Shown here one piece after another: positions 23,536 to 33,351 of a DNA stretch of 64,000 bases. How positions within the stretch are numbered: position 1 is the first letter of the stretch; each line of letters begins with the position of its first letter. The notes below the pieces were generated by a model. That model was given only the letters and a program-made list of their open reading frames with translations. It ran no database searches and was not told the origin of the DNA. Made by a program: the position numbers and the translations under genes. This stretch comes from Axinella damicornis (lineage: Eukaryota; Porifera; Demospongiae; Axinellida; Axinellidae): assembly GCA_963931865.1 (NCBI GenBank), contig OZ007506.1, positions 10,541,301 through 10,605,300 of the forward strand, written 5' to 3'.

Positions 23536-24175
23536 GGAGGATGAGGGAGGTGAGGAGGTGTAGGGTGCAGAAGGGAGAGGTGGAGTGGCACCAGGAGGGG
23601 GAAGGGGAGTGGCGGGGCGGGGATAGTGGGAAGGTACAGGGAGAGGGGAGTGGTAACAGGAGGGGGAGGGAAGTGGCGGGGGTAGTGGGGAAGGTACAGG
23701 GAGAGGGGAGTGGTAACAGGAGGGGGAAGGGGAGTGGCGGGGGTAGTGGGGAAGGAGGAGTGGCACCAGGAGGGGGTAAAGGGGGCCTAGGGTACGTATA
23801 AAGGTAGTGGTAGAGAGAGGAGGAGGGGGGAGTGGCACCAGGAGGCAGGGTATAGAGGGAGTGGCAGAGGGAGGAGAGATGGAGGAGGGGGAGTGGCAGA
23901 GGGAGGAGAGATGGAGGAGGGGGAGTGGCAGAGGGAGGAGAGATGGAGGAGGGGGAGTGGCAGAGGGAGGAGAGATGGAGGAGGGGGAGTGGCAGAGGGA
24001 GGAGAGATGGAGGAGGGGGAGTGGCACCAGGAGGGGGTAAAGGGGGCCTAGGATACGTATAAAGGTAGTGGTAGAGGGAGGAGGAGGGGGAGTGGCACTA
24101 GGAGGCAGGGTATAGAGGGAGTGGCAGAGGGAGGAGAGATGGAGGAGGGAGATGGAGGAGAAGAAAAGAGAGTAG
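23536..24175. repeat. G/A-rich minisatellite
   Basis: This purine-rich tract is built from GGAGGGGGAGTGGC-type units. At about 23870-24035 a 32-bp unit (GGAGAGATGGAGGAGGGGGA plus GTGGCAGAGGGA) repeats five times nearly exactly. A longer block including GGTAAAGGGGGCCTAGG repeats at 23775 and 24035. Long open frames across it are composition artefacts. Confidence 0.9.
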
Positions 24176-24272
24176 AGGTGGAGGAGGGAGAGGAAGGATT
24201 GGTAGGAGAGAGGGGAGAGAAACAGGTTGTAAAACACCAACCAGGGAAGCACCAGTAGAGGGATGTCACTAC

Positions 24273-24317
24273 CTTGTGCTCTCCTTCCCCTGGGACATTC
24301 GCATCAGAGAGGATGAC
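24273..24317 (-). CDS. XRN2: XRN2-like exon (PGEGEHK block)
   Basis: This 45-bp exon starts after a TTTTCCGACAG acceptor, encodes VILSDANVPGEGEHK and stops at AAG|GTAGTG, phase 0 at both ends. The GEGEH glutamates belong to the conserved acidic active site of XRN enzymes. The next exon continues VMDYI as expected. The preceding ~90 family residues should lie upstream in the 8.5-kb interval to 32792, but I do not find them. Confidence 0.85.
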
Positions 24318-24324
24318 CTGTCGG

Positions 24325-24485
24325 AAAAGGAGGATGGAGAGGGGAAGGAAGGAGAGGAAGGGAGAGAGGAAGTGAGGGAAGAGAGAGAGAGAGGGAGGAA
24401 GGGGAGGGAGAAAGGCAAGGAGGGGGAGAAAGGTGAGAGGGAGGGATGGAGGGAGGGAGAGGGAGAGGGAGTAGAGGGAGGGAAG
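24325..24485. repeat. Purine-rich tract
   Basis: GGAGAGGGGAAGGAAGG-type imperfect repeats directly precede (in gene direction) the 24273 XRN2-like exon. Confidence 0.85.
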
Positions 24486-24638
24486 ATACAGCTTATCAAC
24501 TGTAATTGACTATGCTCTAGCTACCACATCACAATTTACATGAAGATGATGACATCACAATGACTCGATTCCCTGCAACGCTGGGTTGGAGTTCATGCGG
24601 TCATGAGAGGTTCTGGTTCACAGTCAATGGTTCTCAGT

Positions 24639-25046
24639 TAGCCTCGTTCCCAGTCCCATGCCCAGCTTTTCGTCGCTTGCAGTACGGTAAAGCAGGGAGG
24701 GCCTGGTACATGTACATCTTCTGACGTGAGTGACGTCAAGGGTAGAAAGGGGTAGAAAGACCGGAAGTTTAACGTGGGCATAGTGTGTCTCAGAACAGCA
24801 AGAAGAGCGAAGGTACCAGGTAACATACCACACGTATCTAGCTAGCGGGGGGTGACTGTTATACTCACCAAGCGTTGAACGTGTAGATGGCTGAATAACA
24901 CGCAAAACGTAGCGTCTTCGTTCTGAAAATTTTGCCATTTTTCGATTACGTCATGCCCACGTCAGAAGATGTACCAGGCCCTCCCCGCTTTACCATACTG
25001 CAAGCGACAAAAAGCTGGCCAGGGCATGGGACTGGGAACGAGGCTA
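24639..25046. mobile_element. TAGCCTCG-family element, 408 bp
   Basis: TAGCCTCGTTCCCAGTCCC and the complementary GGGACTGGGAACGAGGCTA begin inverted repeats of about 85 bp that include GCTTTTCGTCGCTTGCAG and GGCCTGGTACATG. Flanks GTTCTCAGT (24630-24638) and GTTCTCAGG (25047-25055) are a 9-bp duplication with one mismatch. It is non-coding. Confidence 0.87.
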
Positions 25047-25089
25047 GTTCTCAGGTAGGTATCAGAGAATGTGGTATCTGGTATTATGA

Positions 25090-25660
25090 GGCATGTTTTG
25101 GTGCCATTTGTGGCAACTTTTGGTATGTCCAGAAGTTGCCATTTTTGGCAACTTGATGAATGTAGTCACCAAGTTGCCAAAAATGGTAACTCCTGGACAG
25201 GCAACTTTTGGTATGTCTAGATGTTACCATTTTTGGCAACTTGGTGGGCGCATTCCACCAAGTTGCCAAAAAATGGCAACTTCTTCACATGCCAAAAGTG
25301 GCCAACTTTTGCTATGTCAATGCCGTTGCCATTTTTGGCAACTTGATGGAGTATTCCAACAAGTTGCCAGAAATGGCAACATCTTGACATAAATATTAGA
25401 GCCAACAAGTAACCAAATTTGGTCACTTTTGGCCTGGTCCAGGTCATTGCCAAAATTGGCAATGTCCTGTTTTGACAAAATGGCCAGATTTAATTTTCGC
25501 TGTTACTTATAGACACTGTTAGAATTTCCACTTCCTCTAGTCACTAATATTGCCAAATTTGGATATTTTTAGTTTCCTGTTGAAACAATATTTGCCAAAT
25601 ATGGCAAGTACATGCATGGATTTCCACTTCCCCTAGTCACAAATATTACCAAATTTGGAT
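25090..25660. repeat. Array of TTGCCA/TGGCAA palindromes
   Basis: Roughly every 30-60 bp there is TTGCCATTTTTGGCAACTT or its complement, alternating with spacer text such as CATGCCAAAAGTGGC. Spacing is irregular, so it is a degenerate inverted-motif array rather than a clean satellite. The same half-site pair forms the core of the 74-bp arrays at 26780-27110 and 32190-32500. Confidence 0.75.
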
Positions 25661-25732
25661 ATCAGATTTTACAAGTTTACAATATCAATTATTATGTATG
25701 CAGTATAATAATCAATCAAGTGACAATAAATG

Positions 25733-26143
25733 CTAATGGTGTTTTGGCTTTCTCACAGCAATGGGTGTAAATGAGTCCTTTCTCGCTCTTTTCCTACTCC
25801 TCCTTTGTGTTTCCTTCAAGGGGCTTTTTATCGGTGAAACCATCTCAAAACCACGTAGCATGAGATCGATGGCTATCTCCTCATTCCATTCCTCGGTTCC
25901 CTCCTGTTGGTGCTCCATCTCTGTCCCCTCATTCTGTTGGTGCCCCATCTCAATGTTCTGTTCCTTCTCTGTCTCTATCTCCACTGTCCCTGTCCTCTCC
26001 TTCTGTTGGTGCTCCGTCTCTGTCCTCTCCTTCTGTTGGTGCTCCGTCTCTGTCCCCTCATTCTGTTGGTGCTCCATCTCGATGTTCTGTTCCTGCTCCG
26101 TCTCTATCTCCTCCTGTCTTATATACATTCGATTCGATATCAC
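25733..26143 (-). CDS. Repetitive Glu/Gln-rich ORF
   Basis: This 136-codon frame has internal repeats of about 8 residues (EMEHQQNEGT, ETEHQQKERT) at residues ~20-85. A unique tail follows, with EEIAIDLMLRGFEMVSPIKS and RRSRKRARKD, the latter a basic nuclear-signal-like stretch. The repeat suggests a rapidly evolving or low-complexity protein segment. It may belong with the frames at 26150-26647. I do not recognise a family. Confidence 0.3.
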   Translation of the reverse strand: MISNRMYIRQEEIETEQEQNIEMEHQQNEGTETEHQQKERTETEHQQKERTGTVEIETEKEQNIEMGHQQNEGTEMEHQQEGTEEWNEEIAIDLMLRGFEMVSPIKSPLKETQRRSRKRARKDSFTPIAVRKPKHH

Positions 26144-26149
26144 TTTATT

Positions 26150-26647
26150 TCACGTGACACCGAATGTCAAGATTGTAGTGGGCATAGAGAGCTGTAAGTA
26201 CCTCTCTAAGCTTGTAAGTACCTCTCTAAGTTGCCTTTGAAGTTTTCTGGAACAGAATCTCTTGGACAATGGGACATCTGTGGGCCACCAAGATGGAGCT
26301 GTTTCTTTCCAGTTGATAGAAAGATCTTTTCCAAGACCAACTAGCATGGTGCTCAAGGTTTTGAAGTTGAGAGTAGAGATCTTTCCAGGTAGATGTGGAA
26401 GGACAAGGGCGGAAGCAGGTTCTTATGCTGGGGTTTCGGAAAGACATTTCAGTAGAGAGGAAGAACTGTTCTGTACTTCCTTGGCCATTCGTTCTTCACC
26501 AATGACATACAGACTCCCAGTCCAGCTGGTTGCATACGCAAAGACGCATGGAATTCCCATCTTTTGGAGATCTTGCAGTTTGGAGGTGATGACTTGAACA
26601 TCTCGAGATAGCATTTTATTGGAAGCCATGTTTGCGATGAAGATCAT
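26150..26647 (-). pseudogene. Unrecognised gene remnant, two frames
   Basis: A first frame (26423-26647) encodes MASNKMLSRDVQVITSKLQ, then MGIPCVFAYATSWTGS. A second frame (26150-26356) encodes LVGLGKDLSINWKETAPSWW, then PTDVPLSKRF, and ends LERYLQLSMP. Composition is ordinary for a protein and the frames follow on with a shift and stop between, as in a decayed single ORF. The W-W-P-x-D-V-P text is reminiscent of animal DNA-binding proteins, but I would not assign a family. It lies in the large XRN2-like intron. Confidence 0.35.
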
Positions 26648-26779
26648 ATAGGCTTTGTTGAACTAGGGGGACTTTATACTGCCAGTGAGGATCACTTTGG
26701 TCTGCAGTTTCCTTTTCTAACCAATCAATTGTTATAGTTGGAATTGTAACGTTCAAATGACATTTTGCCTAACTGTGAC

Positions 26780-27103
26780 AAGTTTCATCCGTTTTTGGCA
26801 AATAATGTTGTTACCAAATTGTGCCAAACATGGTAGTTATATGAATAGATTCATTTACTTGCCATATTTGGTTGTTACCAAATTGTGCCAAACATGGTAG
26901 TTATATGCATATACTTGGCAAATAATGTTGTTACTAAATTGTGCCAAACATGGTAGTTATATGAATAGATTCATATACTTGCCATATTTGGCAAATAATG
27001 TTGTTACCAAATTGTGCCAAACATGGTAGTTATATGAATAGATTCATAGACTTGCCATATTTGGCAAATAATGTTGTTACCAAAGTGTGCCAAACATGGT
27101 AGT
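26780..27103. repeat. ~74-bp tandem repeat (TTGCCATATTTGGCAA core)
   Basis: Units contain TTGCCATATTTGGCAAATAA, TGTTGTTACCAAATTGTGCC and AAACATGGTAGTTATATGAA in order, four or more copies. The array stops at 27103, where the left inverted repeat of the recombinase structure begins. Single or multiple units recur at 28205-28275 and 32195-32500 in the same orientation. Confidence 0.88.
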
Positions 27104-28197
27104 TACAAGTAATAAAAAACATTTAAAATGTAACAGGATGTAGGGATACCAGAACCGCAAAAAGTAAGGAAACAAGGTAGGGATGATCACACAAAACAGT
27201 GAAGTATACAACCCCCTACAGAGATCTTTTTCCATAATACGTGTATAATGAAAAAAGATATGTAGGGGGATTGTATACTTCACTGTTTTGTGTGATCATC
27301 CCTACCTTGTTTCCTTACTTTTTGCGGTTCTGGTATCCCTACATCCTGTTACATTTTAAATGTTTTTTATTACTTGTTTATGTCATTTTTTTTAGCAGCA
27401 GGCGCATGCATACTGGACTCTGGCATTTACACTGCCAGCAATGGCTGAAGAATCAGACCCAAGCATCTCAAAAGCCAACCCTTTTCTGGATGGATACTAA
27501 GCCAGTGCTCCCTGAGCTGAAGTAGTGTAGGTAAAATAGCTATACCAGATAGTAGTAGCGACACATTGTTGAGTCTTTAGATAGGCATTCACCCCTCTCA
27601 CAGAACACAGTCTAGTAACATATATACATGTAGCACAGAGAATTTACCTCAGTCTAGTTACGGGTAGTAACTCAACAGCGCAAGGCACTTCTAATTCAGC
27701 GATCTTGAATAATAATTACGTATCGTTGCTAAGTGATCGTTTAAGTGCGCATGCGTACAAACATGAAAATGGCGTGACAAATGAAGCCATAGTTATTGAG
27801 TGGGCAGCTGTAGCCGCCTGGTGAAGACTTGGAGGTTGCCAAAAAGCGATGGGCTGGTGCACTGCTCGGTGTAAAATGCTGCTGTTTCGTGCGAAAACCA
27901 TCATGAGGGATTGAGGCGACGTTGAGCTAGCCCGTCTGAAAGAAAGAAGAAGAAAGAAGAAAGAAGAAGAAAGAAAAACAATTTGCCCGTTTTGCGAGTA
28001 CCTGGTGCGGTACTTTCGCGACGGTTTTTCGCGACGCGAGAAGTCTTGTTGGTCATGATAACACTCGAAGATGAACGGTATGTGGTTATAAAGGCTTATA
28101 AGTGTACCGTTTCTGAGATTTGGAGAGATTCTTTTGTATTAGCATATATTGCGTGTACGTCGTATCCCTACATACAGAGTCTACCGACTCTGTGATA
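27104..28197 (+). repeat. Left ~1.1-kb inverted-repeat arm
   Basis: It starts ACAAGTAATAAAAAACATTT next to the 74-bp array and ends CTACCGACTCTGTGATA. The first ~280 bp are themselves a palindrome around CATAATACGTGTATAATG. The right arm repeats all landmarks in reverse order and complement. Confidence 0.85.
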
Positions 28198-28854
28198 TGA
28201 ATATATAGATTCATATACTTGCCATATTTGGCAAATAATGTTGTTACCAAAGTGTGCCAAACATGGTAGTTATATGCATGTTTCCAACTCAGTCTGATAT
28301 GGCTATTCCCATAGGGAATGTATGGCAAATGCTAGCCAGAGCAACTAGGGTGATATTTTCCCATATCACCCTAGTTGCTCTATGGGTTATCGCGTCCCCC
28401 TAGGGCACGAATGTTATTATATTGCCAAGGCGCCAGCCAATGCATTAATGATAGATGCATAACACAAGGAATTCAAGATGAAGGATATAGTATACCAGTT
28501 GCGTGCAAGATGCTGGCCTGGAACCTTACTGCTGCTAGAGCGGATGGAGGTGTGGACTGGGCGTGGCTATACTAGTAGGGGGCGGCGGCCAACTTACTCG
28601 TGGCTGGGCCCAGCCGGGCTCGCGTATCAAAGAACGATAAGAGGCCCGCTTCTCCAACTGCATCCAAGTCGTGGACGGCCATTTCAGGTTGCACAGTAAG
28701 TCCCACGCGGCCTGAGAACGAGGCTGTACCGTTAGTACGCTCATAGAACTGTATGGTACGCTGATTGCGAGGCGCTACTGTTGCCAAGCCGCGACCGTTA
28801 CCAAGGCCGCGATATCGACGCGTTCCTATAGCCACAGGGTCTGGAAACATGATA

Positions 28855-29145
28855 AATGTATTATACAGTGTGTACAGGGAAACATCACTCGTCTGTAGCC
28901 GTATTGTCACTCGTGCCTGCGGCACTCGTGACAATACGGCAACAGACTCGTGATATTTCCCTGTACACACTGTATAAGTATATGTAATAGGATGGTTTGG
29001 TGTGGTATTTGGGATTAATAGCACGAGTAATGCATCCAGGAAGGGAGTAAAATAGCACGAGGCGAAGCCAAGTGCTATTTCCCTTCCTAGATGCATTACG
29101 AGTGCTATTAATCCCAAATACCACACCAAACCATCCTATCACAGA
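28855..29145. repeat. Two long hairpins downstream of the recombinase ORF
   Basis: Hairpin one has TATACAGTGTGTACAGGGAA and its complement around CTCGTGCCTGCGGCACTCG. Hairpin two has AGGATGGTTTGGTGTGGTAT and its complement around a GGCGAAGCC centre. Both are near perfect over 50-70 bp arms. They may be subterminal structures of the element or separate small insertions. Confidence 0.8.
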
Positions 29146-29274
29146 TTAATCCAATATCTTTCATCTATACAGCTGCGGAGAAGGTACACATTTCCATGTG
29201 GTAACAGTAGTACTGCATGACTCTTACAATATGTAGACTATGCAAATACTAACTGATAAACAGAGAATACACAG

Positions 29275-30813
29275 TCAGTCTTCATCTGAATCAGACTCGA
29301 TAATAACTCGGCGTTTCTTCTTAGGAGGGGTTGCTGTACGATTGACTTGTGTGCACGACATACTACTACTGCTGCTGCCAAAGTACACAGTGCAGTCTGT
29401 GAAGTTGTACTGAGGTACGGAAGGCAGTGGAGCTGCAGTACGGGTGGATGATGCCGGCAGTTGTGGTAGGGATTGATAAGGGCGCATGTGAAAGTTGGTC
29501 CGATTTTGGAGCGGACGAGGGTTGCTGAGGATTTCACTGATCGCTTTGTGGTCTTCAGGATCAGCATTAGCATAGTCTCTCAGGCTTTGCTCGTTTCGAT
29601 GCCCAGTTATGGCTGCAATTTTGTCGTTGGAAACCCCTGCCTTCTGGAGCTTTCGGACAGTTGTCTTCTTAACACTGTGGTTGGTAAACTTCTTGTTTGT
29701 GGAGTCCAGATTGCCCAGCGTAGCCATTTTCTTCATGTAAGTGTCGATTGTGTTGACCCCAACTGGCTGTGATGAGTACCAGACGTCTTGACGAAATTTC
29801 TCCAGGGGCCTTAGATAGAGGGGACCAGTCTTTTTCAAGCTGAGGGGACGCTTTGAAATCAGCAACTCAAGAAAGTACACTGGACATCGGTCACCCCCTC
29901 GAGCAAACAGTCTCTGAGGCAGTCGTCGCTCCATCTTGCTGAGTCCTCCCTGTCTGGTCTTGGTCAGACCTTCCACCCACTCGACATAAATAGTGGTGCC
30001 TGATGGAGCACGGACAAATTTCAGGTCCTCTATCCGGAGTTGATGGTGCTCCTGACATCCCCTTGTACCAAACTGTTGGCTGAGCATATAGAAGATGGTA
30101 TGGTTCAGGCTCTTTGGATTGTAACCTCCCAATACTCTCCTCTGCCAGAGCTGGTCTTCCTCCTGCTCGCTCAATGGATCTGATTGGTTTCTTCTTTTTC
30201 CCATGCCATTCTCTCTCAGTTCGATAGCTTTACCATTCAGCACTTTTCTACATGGTTCAAAACTCTTGTCCTTGAGAATGCTGTACAGTCGTCCCTTCTC
30301 TCGCAGGAAGCGGTCCAAAGATGCCAGCATTGTGCGAAGACTCTCTGGTTCGTACTCTCCTCCATCCTGTTTGCGAAGCTCGGCAAAAAAACGCTGCAGG
30401 ATACCGTCTAACTCACTCTCTGGGATATCTTCCAGTGCATGGCTTGCGTTCCTTACATTTCGCCAGGTTTCGAACCGATTCACCCACGTTAAAGTCGTCT
30501 TCGTCGTATTTCGGTTCTTGTTTTTGTCCAGAAATTGTTGCAAGTCGGCATTGGAAGCGACAACGAAGGTAGGTTTTGCGGCTTTGGCATGGGTGGGGCT
30601 GCTGGTCAAGTCCTCGGGGCGCGCGTTAGGGGCGGTGTCCACTTGGAGAGATGAGGTTAGGCCCGGGTCAGAGTCCAACTGAAGGTCGATATCAGAGAGT
30701 TCGCTGAGCAGCTGGTCCACGTTGAAGTCAACTTCTTCTTCGCTGTTGGGCTCGCGCTCGATGAAGTCCACTATAGACGGGCAGAAAAAGTCAGTGAGAT
30801 TCTGTTCTGCCAT
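29275..30813 (-). CDS. Crypton/DUF3504-type tyrosine recombinase, 512 aa, intact
   Basis: The ORF is intact and intronless. Residues 1-100 are acidic and disordered. About 85-200 form an alpha-helical core-binding part with FETWRNVRN. About 215-430 form the catalytic part: R251 in FGTRGCQEHHQLR, K285 in TKTRQGG, H379 in NHSVKKTT, H405 in ITGHRNEQSL and Y414 in RDY, a tyrosine-recombinase layout. The tail has PPKKKRR (nuclear-signal-like) followed by ESDSDED. The closest known group is the KIAA1958/QRICH1/ZMYM DUF3504 proteins derived from Crypton transposons. Lys382 stands where the H-x-x-R arginine is expected, which may weaken catalysis. It starts at the first Met, inside the ~5-kb inverted-repeat structure and within an XRN2-like intron. 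Function is either transposition or a domesticated DNA-binding role. Confidence 0.88.
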   Translation of the reverse strand: MAEQNLTDFFCPSIVDFIEREPNSEEEVDFNVDQLLSELSDIDLQLDSDPGLTSSLQVDTAPNARPEDLTSSPTHAKAAKPTFVVASNADLQQFLDKNKNRNTTKTTLTWVNRFETWRNVRNASHALEDIPESELDGILQRFFAELRKQDGGEYEPESLRTMLASLDRFLREKGRLYSILKDKSFEPCRKVLNGKAIELRENGMGKRRNQSDPLSEQEEDQLWQRRVLGGYNPKSLNHTIFYMLSQQFGTRGCQEHHQLRIEDLKFVRAPSGTTIYVEWVEGLTKTRQGGLSKMERRLPQRLFARGGDRCPVYFLELLISKRPLSLKKTGPLYLRPLEKFRQDVWYSSQPVGVNTIDTYMKKMATLGNLDSTNKKFTNHSVKKTTVRKLQKAGVSNDKIAAITGHRNEQSLRDYANADPEDHKAISEILSNPRPLQNRTNFHMRPYQSLPQLPASSTRTAAPLPSVPQYNFTDCTVYFGSSSSSMSCTQVNRTATPPKKKRRVIIESDSDED

Positions 30814-31037
30814 TTCTGCCGTTCACAACGGTGAAATGAGCTGAAACTATGCTGAAATTAAAAACCTAGCAACGTACTGCAGTCGGTGGCAGCCATTGAC
30901 CAATCACGTTGGTATATCACATTTTTGTCGAGCAAAGCCGGTATACTAATCCCATTGGTCACAACTGTGGTATATCAATTGCAACATGTACAGCATGCTA
31001 TAGCACTATTCTATTGTAGCTATTACAGATATTGGAT

Positions 31038-32185
31038 TATCACAGAGTCGGTAGACTCTGTATGTAGGGATACGACGTACACGCAATACATGCCAATACA
31101 AAAAAATCTCCCCAAATCTTAGAAACGGTACACTTATTACGGTTTATAACCACATACCGTTCATCTTTGAGTGTTTTCATGACCAACAAGACTCCTCCCA
31201 TCGCGAAAAACCGTCGCGAAAAGACCACACACGGTACTCGCAAAACGGGCAAATTGTTTTTCTTTCTTCTTCTTCTTCTTTCTTCTTCTTCTTCAGACGG
31301 GCTAGCTCAACGTCGCCTCAATCTTTCATGATGGTTATCGCACGAAACAGCAGCATTTTACACCGAGCAGTGCACCAGCCCATCGCTTTTCGCAACCGTT
31401 CCAAGTCTTCACCAGGCGGCTGCAGCTGCCCACTCAATAACTATGGCTTCTTTAGTCACGCCATTTTCTCGTTTGTACGCATGCGTAATCACTTAGCAAC
31501 GATACGTAATTATTACTCGAGATCGCTGAATTAGAAGTGTCTTGCTGCTGTCAATCGAGTCGAACGAGGTACTTCATAAAACTGAGGTAAATTCTAATCT
31601 CTGTGCGTATATGTTACTACCTACTGTGTTCTGTGAGAAGGGTGAATGCCTATCTAAAGACTCAATAATGTCGCTACCACTTGCTACTATCTGGTATAGC
31701 TAATAATTAGCTATGGTCTTCAGACAGGAGCGCTGGTTTAGTATCCATCCAGAAAAGGGTTGACTTGAGATGCTTGGGTCTGATTCTTCAGCCAACGCTG
31801 GCAGTGTAATACTTATACCAAAGCAAGGGCCTGTGAGGAAACTGACTTCTGCTCTGTGATGACAAATTTCAGCTCAAACATGCGCCTGCTGCCAAAAAAA
31901 TGTACGTAAACAAGTAATAAAAAACATTTGAAAATGTAACAGGATGTAGGGATATCAGAACGGCAAAAAGTAAGGAAACAAGGTAGGGATGATCGCACAA
32001 AACAGTGAAGTATACAATCCCCCTACATATCTTTTTTCATTATACACGTATATGAAACGAGATCTCTGTAGGGGGGTTGTATACTTCACTGTTTTGTGCG
32101 ATCATCCCTACCTTGTTTCCTTACTTTTTGCCGTTCTGATATCCCTACATCCTGTTACATTTTCAAATGTTTTTTATTACTTGTA
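31038..32185 (-). repeat. Right ~1.1-kb inverted-repeat arm
   Basis: It starts TATCACAGAGTCGGTAGACT and ends TTTTTATTACTTGTA, followed at once by array text TATAGATTCATATACTTGCC. It differs from the left arm by scattered substitutions and small indels, so the two copies separated some time ago. Confidence 0.85.
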
Positions 32186-32625
32186 TATTATATAGATTCA
32201 TATACTTGCCATATTTGGCAAATAATGTTGTTACCAAATTGTGCCAAACATGGTAGTTATATGAATAGATTCACATATTTGGCAAATAATGTTGTTACCA
32301 AAGTGTGCCAAACATGGTAGTCATATGAATAGATTCATATACTTGCCATATTTGGCAAATAATGTTGTTACCAAATTGTGCCAAACATGGTAGTTATATG
32401 AATAGATTCATATACTTGCCATATTTGGCAAATAATGTTGCTACCAAACTGTGCCAAACATGGTAGTTATATGAATAGATTCATATACTTGCCATATTTG
32501 GCAACGGAATATCCTAGGACAGATGTGCGCCACTTTTGGCAACTATGGGAACCCATGTCAAGTTTTAGCCGTTTTTGGCTAGTAACGGGCGTACCAAAAG
32601 TTGCCAGAAATGGCAACCAAACATA
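32186..32625. repeat. ~74-bp tandem repeat, right block
   Basis: Four to five units of the TTGCCATATTTGGCAA repeat run in the same orientation as at 26780. They decay after 32500 into looser TTGGCAACTATGG and GTTGCCAGAAATGGCAAC motifs like those at 25090. Confidence 0.85.
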
Positions 32626-32679
32626 CCTGGGTATTATTCACTGATAAGTACATGACCAGGACTAATGGACTACATTTGT

Positions 32680-32750
32680 ACGGATGGGATGGGACTTGAG
32701 GATGGGTAATGGCATTTCCCCTTGTTTCTTTGCTTTTCAAGAGGTGGACT
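32680..32750. repeat. Fragment related to the palindrome at 49098-49387
   Basis: GGGATGGGACTTGAG, GGTAATGGCATTTCCCCTTG and TTTCAAGAGGTGGA match one arm of the distant palindrome with a few changes. It is a partial copy in an XRN2-like intron. Confidence 0.7.
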
Positions 32751-32791
32751 TGGACTGGCCATCTCTCTATTTTCCTGAGAAAAACACTCAC

Positions 32792-32903
32792 CACTCCATC
32801 GATGGCCATGTACAGCAATTGTCTGGGCCTCACAATGTTGAAGATTCGGTCAATGTACTCAAAGATAGCCTCCATCATCTCATCCTCGTCCTTGGGAGCA
32901 GGC
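32792..32903 (-). CDS. XRN2: XRN2-like exon (AIDGV block)
   Basis: A CTGCTCCCCCAG acceptor is followed by [18 protein letters not shown] and then [19 protein letters not shown], ending at a GTGAGT donor. The first base completes the Lys codon left by the previous exon (HPEDK-P). The Asp of AIDGV is one of the conserved metal-binding residues of the family. Both splice sites and the frame are intact. Confidence 0.88.
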
Positions 32904-32970
32904 CTGGGGGAGCAGAGAAGGAAAGATAAAATCTTCATTGCCACAACTAAATTGGCAGCAAAGGAGAGAG

Positions 32971-33003
32971 TAGCCTAGTTCCCAGGCCACGTGGGAACTA
33001 GGC
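32971..33003. mobile_element. 33-bp TAGCCTAG-type palindrome
   Basis: TAGCCTAGTTCCCAGGCCAC is followed by its complement GTGGGAACTAGGC. Flanks AGGAGAGAG and AGAAGAGAG resemble a 9-bp duplication with one mismatch, but lie in GA-rich sequence, so this is weak. Confidence 0.5.
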
Positions 33004-33291
33004 AGAAGAGAGAGGGAAAAATAAATATAGCCAAGCGGCACTTTTACATTCAACCCCCTCACCTCACACACACAGTCAGGGTACAAACAAACGTACTAAC
33101 GTTGCAACAACCTCAAAGGTTCCTTTCACAAACTCTAAAGGCATTTTTTTTTCCAAATATTAGGTCTGCTTACTGTGCACTAAAACTATAACTGTGAGGT
33201 TCATTGAAAGATAAAAAGGTAACCTTCAGGAACCTTATATAGCTTGTAAATTCAGCGAACCTTCGAAGATCACTTTCATGTGTGCTGTGAT

Positions 33292-33297
<6 letters not shown>

Positions 33298-33342
<45 letters not shown>
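33298..33342. repeat. (CA)n microsatellite
   Basis: A run of CA dinucleotides of about 44 bp sits a few bases downstream of the donor of the 33352 XRN2-like exon (in gene direction). Confidence 0.92.
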
Positions 33343-33343
<1 letters not shown>

Positions 33344-33351
33344 GCACTCAC

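Larger units (their letters stand above)
27104..32185. mobile_element. ~5.1-kb structure: long inverted repeats around a tyrosine recombinase gene
   Basis: The left arm 27104-28197 and right arm 31038-32185 are reverse complements at roughly 88-90% identity by eye. Each arm has an outer ~280-bp perfect-looking palindrome (GTAATAAAAAACATTT...), then a GAAGAAAGAAGAA tract, GTTTTTCGCGACG, and an inner hairpin CAGAGTCTACCGACTCTG. Between the arms are a TTGCCA unit (28205-28275), two further palindromes (28855-28980 and 28990-29140) and the recombinase ORF. The whole interrupts the 74-bp array. It is either one element with giant inverted termini or two opposite copies of a 1.1-kb element flanking a captured recombinase gene. 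Confidence 0.72.

Noticed and set aside
23533..24252. Pro/Ser/Leu-rich 239-codon minus-strand frame
   Set aside because: It is the complement of the G/A minisatellite and conflicts with XRN2-like exons on either side.
27104..28197. Helitron, because of the hairpin CAGAGTCTACCGACTCTG near the arm end
   Set aside because: There is no TC start, no CTRR after the hairpin, no Rep/helicase gene, and the arm is duplicated in inverted orientation.
27104..32185. DIRS/Ngaro retrotransposon
   Set aside because: A tyrosine recombinase and inverted repeats are present, but I find no reverse transcriptase, RNase H or gag frame between the arms.
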